Source: Dioscorea cayenensis subsp. rotundata
Taxonomy: Eukaryota; Streptophyta; Magnoliopsida; Dioscoreales; Dioscoreaceae
Assembly (NCBI RefSeq): GCF_009730915.1
Contig: NC_052481.1
Span: forward strand, 868,001-932,000
DNA length: 64,000 bases
Reading direction: 5' to 3'
The position numbers and the translations under genes were made by a program. Shown one piece after another: positions 60,458-64,000 of this stretch. Each line of letters begins with the position of its first letter. Position 1 is the stretch's first letter. Under the pieces are notes generated by a model. That model did no database searches. It was given only the letters and a program-made list of their open reading frames with translations, and was not told the origin of the DNA.

Positions 60458-62764
60458 CTATTATTATTGATCTTAAATAATATTATTATTTGACAAAGTT
60501 TTAAGAGTTTGTTAAACTTTAGAAAAAGTCAAAATCACCTATATGAAAGATTATCCATTAACAAGTTGGCCCTATAGTCTTTTCTTTGCATTCTTATATA
60601 ATACTGTTTTGATTGGAGTAGAAAGTAAAATAAAAGTGGGGATTTTTGGAGAATTCCGAGGAGTTGGCCGTCCCTCGCTTGTTAAATGTTTTTAGTTAAT
60701 GTCGGATGGATTGGCTACGGCTCTCCGAAACCCTGCTAGCTTTCAAGTCTCCCGGTTGGGGTGGGAGGAGAGCCTCGTGTTAAGATTTTAAAAATTTTTA
60801 AAGGCCTTCATGGCATAATTTTTAAAGTCAATTATCTGACACCACTTCATAATTAGTGCTTTTTCTTTAATAATAAAGTATAGTGTGAGTATATATATAT
60901 TGTATATATCCTTTTCGGCTCCTTTCCCAGCTGGTTATTAAACAAAGTTTATTAGAGAACTCTCCTTTCCTTTCCTCAGCCAAAATTTATCTATCCGGCG
61001 AGTGCAGGTTGCGGATCGAGGATTTCTATCTATGAAGGTCCATATATGTACTATCAATGTGGTAAAACGCGCAAATAATTAATTGTCCAACTAATCATAT
61101 CTGGCCAATCGATTAAATAGAAATGTCCATGTTTGAAAAATAATATTGTAAAAATAATTTCTCAAAACTACATATTTCTATAAATGATCAAAGTCGATGG
61201 GTAATAGACAAAAAGATAAGAGTGGCAGAGGTGAATCATGTCGATATATTACAGAGCCATTAATTCTTGACATGAATAACTGAGATAAAAACACACATAT
61301 ATATAGACTATGCACTTATAGATGAAAATGTGGGAAAGATGTTAGGTCGTGACGGATGCCAATTGTTTTGGAAAATATAGAGGTCTGCTGTTAAGCTAGG
61401 GCTCTACTAATTCACTAAAAGCTTTTGAAAAGAGTAAAGGGTTTTGACAGATAAATAATAATATAATAAACGATCGTAAACACTCACTTAAAAGAAGTAA
61501 AATGGTTTCCACTGCGGAGTGTTATGGGTCTGGTGGGCACGCCATATACTGTTCTATCATACATATTAATATACTATAAGGTAATAGTGGGGTCCATGGA
61601 CCCCACTTCTGATAACTGACAGACTGCTCACTATAGCCTTTTGAGGAAGTTCGAACCCACGTCATTTCCTCACCATCAAACACTTCCCTCTTCCTATTTA
61701 CTTTCCCTTCGACTGAGATCTAAGTGAGCGTAAAATAAATACTAAAAAGTTGCAAAATATTTATTTTTAAAATTTTAATCCCAAACAACAGAAAAATTTC
61801 AAAATAATTTTATAATAACTTAAAACATTTCTGAGGACGTACCTCAAAATTATTTTAAAAAGGATAAAAAGACTACATTTTAATTTTGTTCGTCTATCAA
61901 ATTAAAATTATTGGGTACTACGTAGGAAGTGCATTAAATGCTCGGTGGTAATTTTATTTTAAATTGAAGTTATAAGTGCGACTTTATTTGATTCATTCTG
62001 ATAAGGTTGGCTCTCAGGAGTTTCAACTTTGGTCTCAGAACTAAGTGGGTTGTTATTGTGTTGTTGTTGTTGTTTGTACTCGTTATGTTATCGTCATTGA
62101 AAGAGGAGTTCTTAAACTGTCGAAAATAATATGAGTGTTACAGTACAACTCTGAAAAGATATACTAACATATGTATAAGATTGAGTATACATAATTTAAA
62201 AACAATATTTTATAAATTAGCAGAAACAAGGGCAATCCCAATATATGTGTGACGAAATAAAGAGTGCCACTATTTAATAATAGAAGTTTGAAAATTATTA
62301 TTGCGTGTGTATGAAACTTAGGCCTTTATAGAAGCAGGCGATTAACAAAATAATAATAATTATATATATTTATGAAAATTTATTGTTTGGTACTTTTGAT
62401 GTTTCTAGCAAAATTGATTTATATAGTTTTAGTTTATTATTTTGATCTCTTAATTTTTATAATTTAAATATATATACCATTTATATAACTAAAAATATTT
62501 GTGAAAGTGTATTCCATAGTTAAGTTGTCTCGATAAAATATCCACTGTCCAATAATATCTGACAGTAATACATTGCTGAGGCTCAGAGTGGTTGGGTGCT
62601 CGTGGTTTTGAGCGTGGTGACCCGTCGGATCCACGGGTTTCGCCTCTGAGCTTGGGCACCTTTGCTATAGTGTGGGCCGGTTACGGGTTGCAGTCGGCTC
62701 ACGGTCAGGTGACAGAGCAGTCTTTCTCGGGCCAGTGCGAGGCAGGCAGCCTACACGTGCACTA
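60160..62764. mobile_element. Worn copy of the duplicated hAT element
   Basis: Corresponds to 43878-46528. The left end is still aggagaggtggg; the right end is reduced to cacgtgcacta before the gctgagag flank. The internal (ATT)n tract is at 60427-60467. The nested insertion at 44351 can still be followed here (60600-61740), so it too predates the duplication. Confidence 0.7.
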
Positions 62765-64000
62765 GCTGAGAGTTTGCTGTGTTCCCTTTCGCAATTTTCT
62801 CTTTATTTTAATCACTGTGTGAGGGTTTCTATAATGGGACATTATGGTGATGAATGTGCATAGTTGTTGTTGTGACTACGATCTTATTATGGTTGTTGTA
62901 TGTTTTGGTGATAGTATTGTTGTTTTGGTTCTCTGAGATTCCCATTGTGATATTGACTTTCTTTTTATTGTGTTTGGAATGAGCTTGTTTTAACGGACTA
63001 ACGTTTGAAGCTAGGTCCGTTATACATGATATAACAATTTCACTTTTCGAATTGAATTTCTTCCTCTCATTAATATACACTCTCTTTTTAAGATAAACTC
63101 ACGTTAAATAAAATAGATAAAATTGATCATGAAATTAATACTTATAGAATTTTTAAAAATTTTAACTAATTCTTTATTTAAAAAGCACTATAATTTTGAT
63201 TAAGTCAAGCATATATCTATATATTATAAAAATCTGGTTAGTAGAGAATTTTTTAATATCAAATTTATATTATTTTCAATTTAATTTAAATTAATCAAAT
63301 TAACATTCCCAAAGAGGCATATCCTGCAACGACTCTCAATATTCCATCTGAACAAGTTTATAATTCGTGGCTCCTAGCTAGTAGGTCAAGGACAAAAACA
63401 AAATAATTCAATTATATTTTAAACTTAATGTTATAATGTTTTGGTTAATAACACATACTTATTAATAAAAGTAATGCTATTTACAGGGGCAGAGCCAGAA
63501 ATTGCAAGGGTAGTGGGGCAGCAACAAATTTAAGGCATCAGATTCAACAGCATCAGAGTGAAAAGAGTACCTGATTCAGGGATGAAAGTGCTTATAATTC
63601 CAATCATATTTTGAACAGACTAATATGTAACAAAAACAAGCACCTACCTCTGCTTTAAAATCCTTTGGGAACTCATCCTTAGGAATTTAAACTGTGTCAA
63701 TCTCCTCACCGTTGAATACGGGATTGTACATCTATTTAAATAGGCGAATTATCTTCCTGGAATCATCTCAAAATCAATAATTTTCAATTAAAAACATACA
63801 CCAAAGATCATTCCTTGCAATAAAAAGCCCTAACCTCTGTCTGTAATGATAAATTCATGTATTGGTCTTAAAAGATGAGAACGAAAAATCTTAGAGCTTC
63901 TATTTGCTGGTGTCAAGGGTCCTGAACGTAGACACGAACAATTGAGCCTGGAACTTGTTCTCTATCAAAATTAAGAATAACACAATCCAAAAAGAAGGGC
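62765..64000. other. Copy B upstream spacer
   Basis: Matches 46529-47969 closely, minus the SINE. The same two exon-like frames occur at about 63650-63735 and 63915-64000. No intact gene. Confidence 0.6.

Larger units (their letters stand above)
57907..64000. repeat. Segmental duplication, copy B (partner 39739-47969)
   Basis: Collinear with copy A from the OMT2 intron 2 sequence tatttttactaatcatata to the window edge. Similarity is high at 57.9-58.8 and 62.9-64.0 kb and much lower, with dense short indels, between. Confidence 0.9.

Overview
The window is nuclear DNA of a flowering plant. The signs are an intronless P-class pentatricopeptide (PPR) gene, a cluster of caffeic-acid-type O-methyltransferase (OMT) genes with introns, AT-rich spacers, and dense plant-type transposons (Ty1/copia, Ty3/gypsy, CACTA, hAT, Harbinger and Mutator-like MITEs, a tRNA-derived SINE). 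The GC-rich first OMT exon would suit a monocot, but I cannot name the species. I read almost all genes on the minus strand.

Layout: 1-2450 is the gag-to-RT part of a Ty3/gypsy element that runs off the left edge, ending in an LTR beside the PPR gene (5155-2432). A shortened 87-bp minisatellite has put a presequence-like upstream reading frame out of frame with the PPR body. 7180-15743 is a dead OMT copy (OMT1) whose first intron holds a nearly complete copia element (9214-14175). 16-21.4 kb is repeat-rich spacer with an interstitial telomere tract. 21.4-38.5 kb is a three-level nest: a copia LTR and gag remnant, cut by a 15-kb CACTA element (22421-37468) with both usual genes, itself cut by a hAT element (26550-27849).

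39137-43330 is the only intact OMT (OMT2). Its three exons give 363 residues, with the three COMT catalytic residues at H269, E297 and E329. A 1.5-kb fold-back element lies in its first intron. Fragments of its own last exon are repeated just past its stop. OMT2 exons 1-2, the promoter and several kilobases upstream (about 39.7-48.0 kb) recur at 57.9-64.0 kb. There they form the 5' part of OMT3, which looks chimeric: its last exon and the adjoining part of intron 2 resemble OMT1. The junction carries a 46-bp stub of a hAT terminus. A SINE and the fold-back are present in one duplicate only.

48.8-57 kb between the duplicates holds tandem arrays, a solo copia LTR with a perfect 5-bp target duplication, and a hAT element containing a Harbinger-like MITE (with a giant TA/CA microsatellite) and a Mutator-like MITE. 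I found no new enzymatic or defence system. The novel points are structural: a chimeric duplicated methyltransferase, repeated C-terminal exon fragments, datable nested insertions, and a block (58.8-62.9 kb) whose dense small indels may be sequence error rather than evolution.
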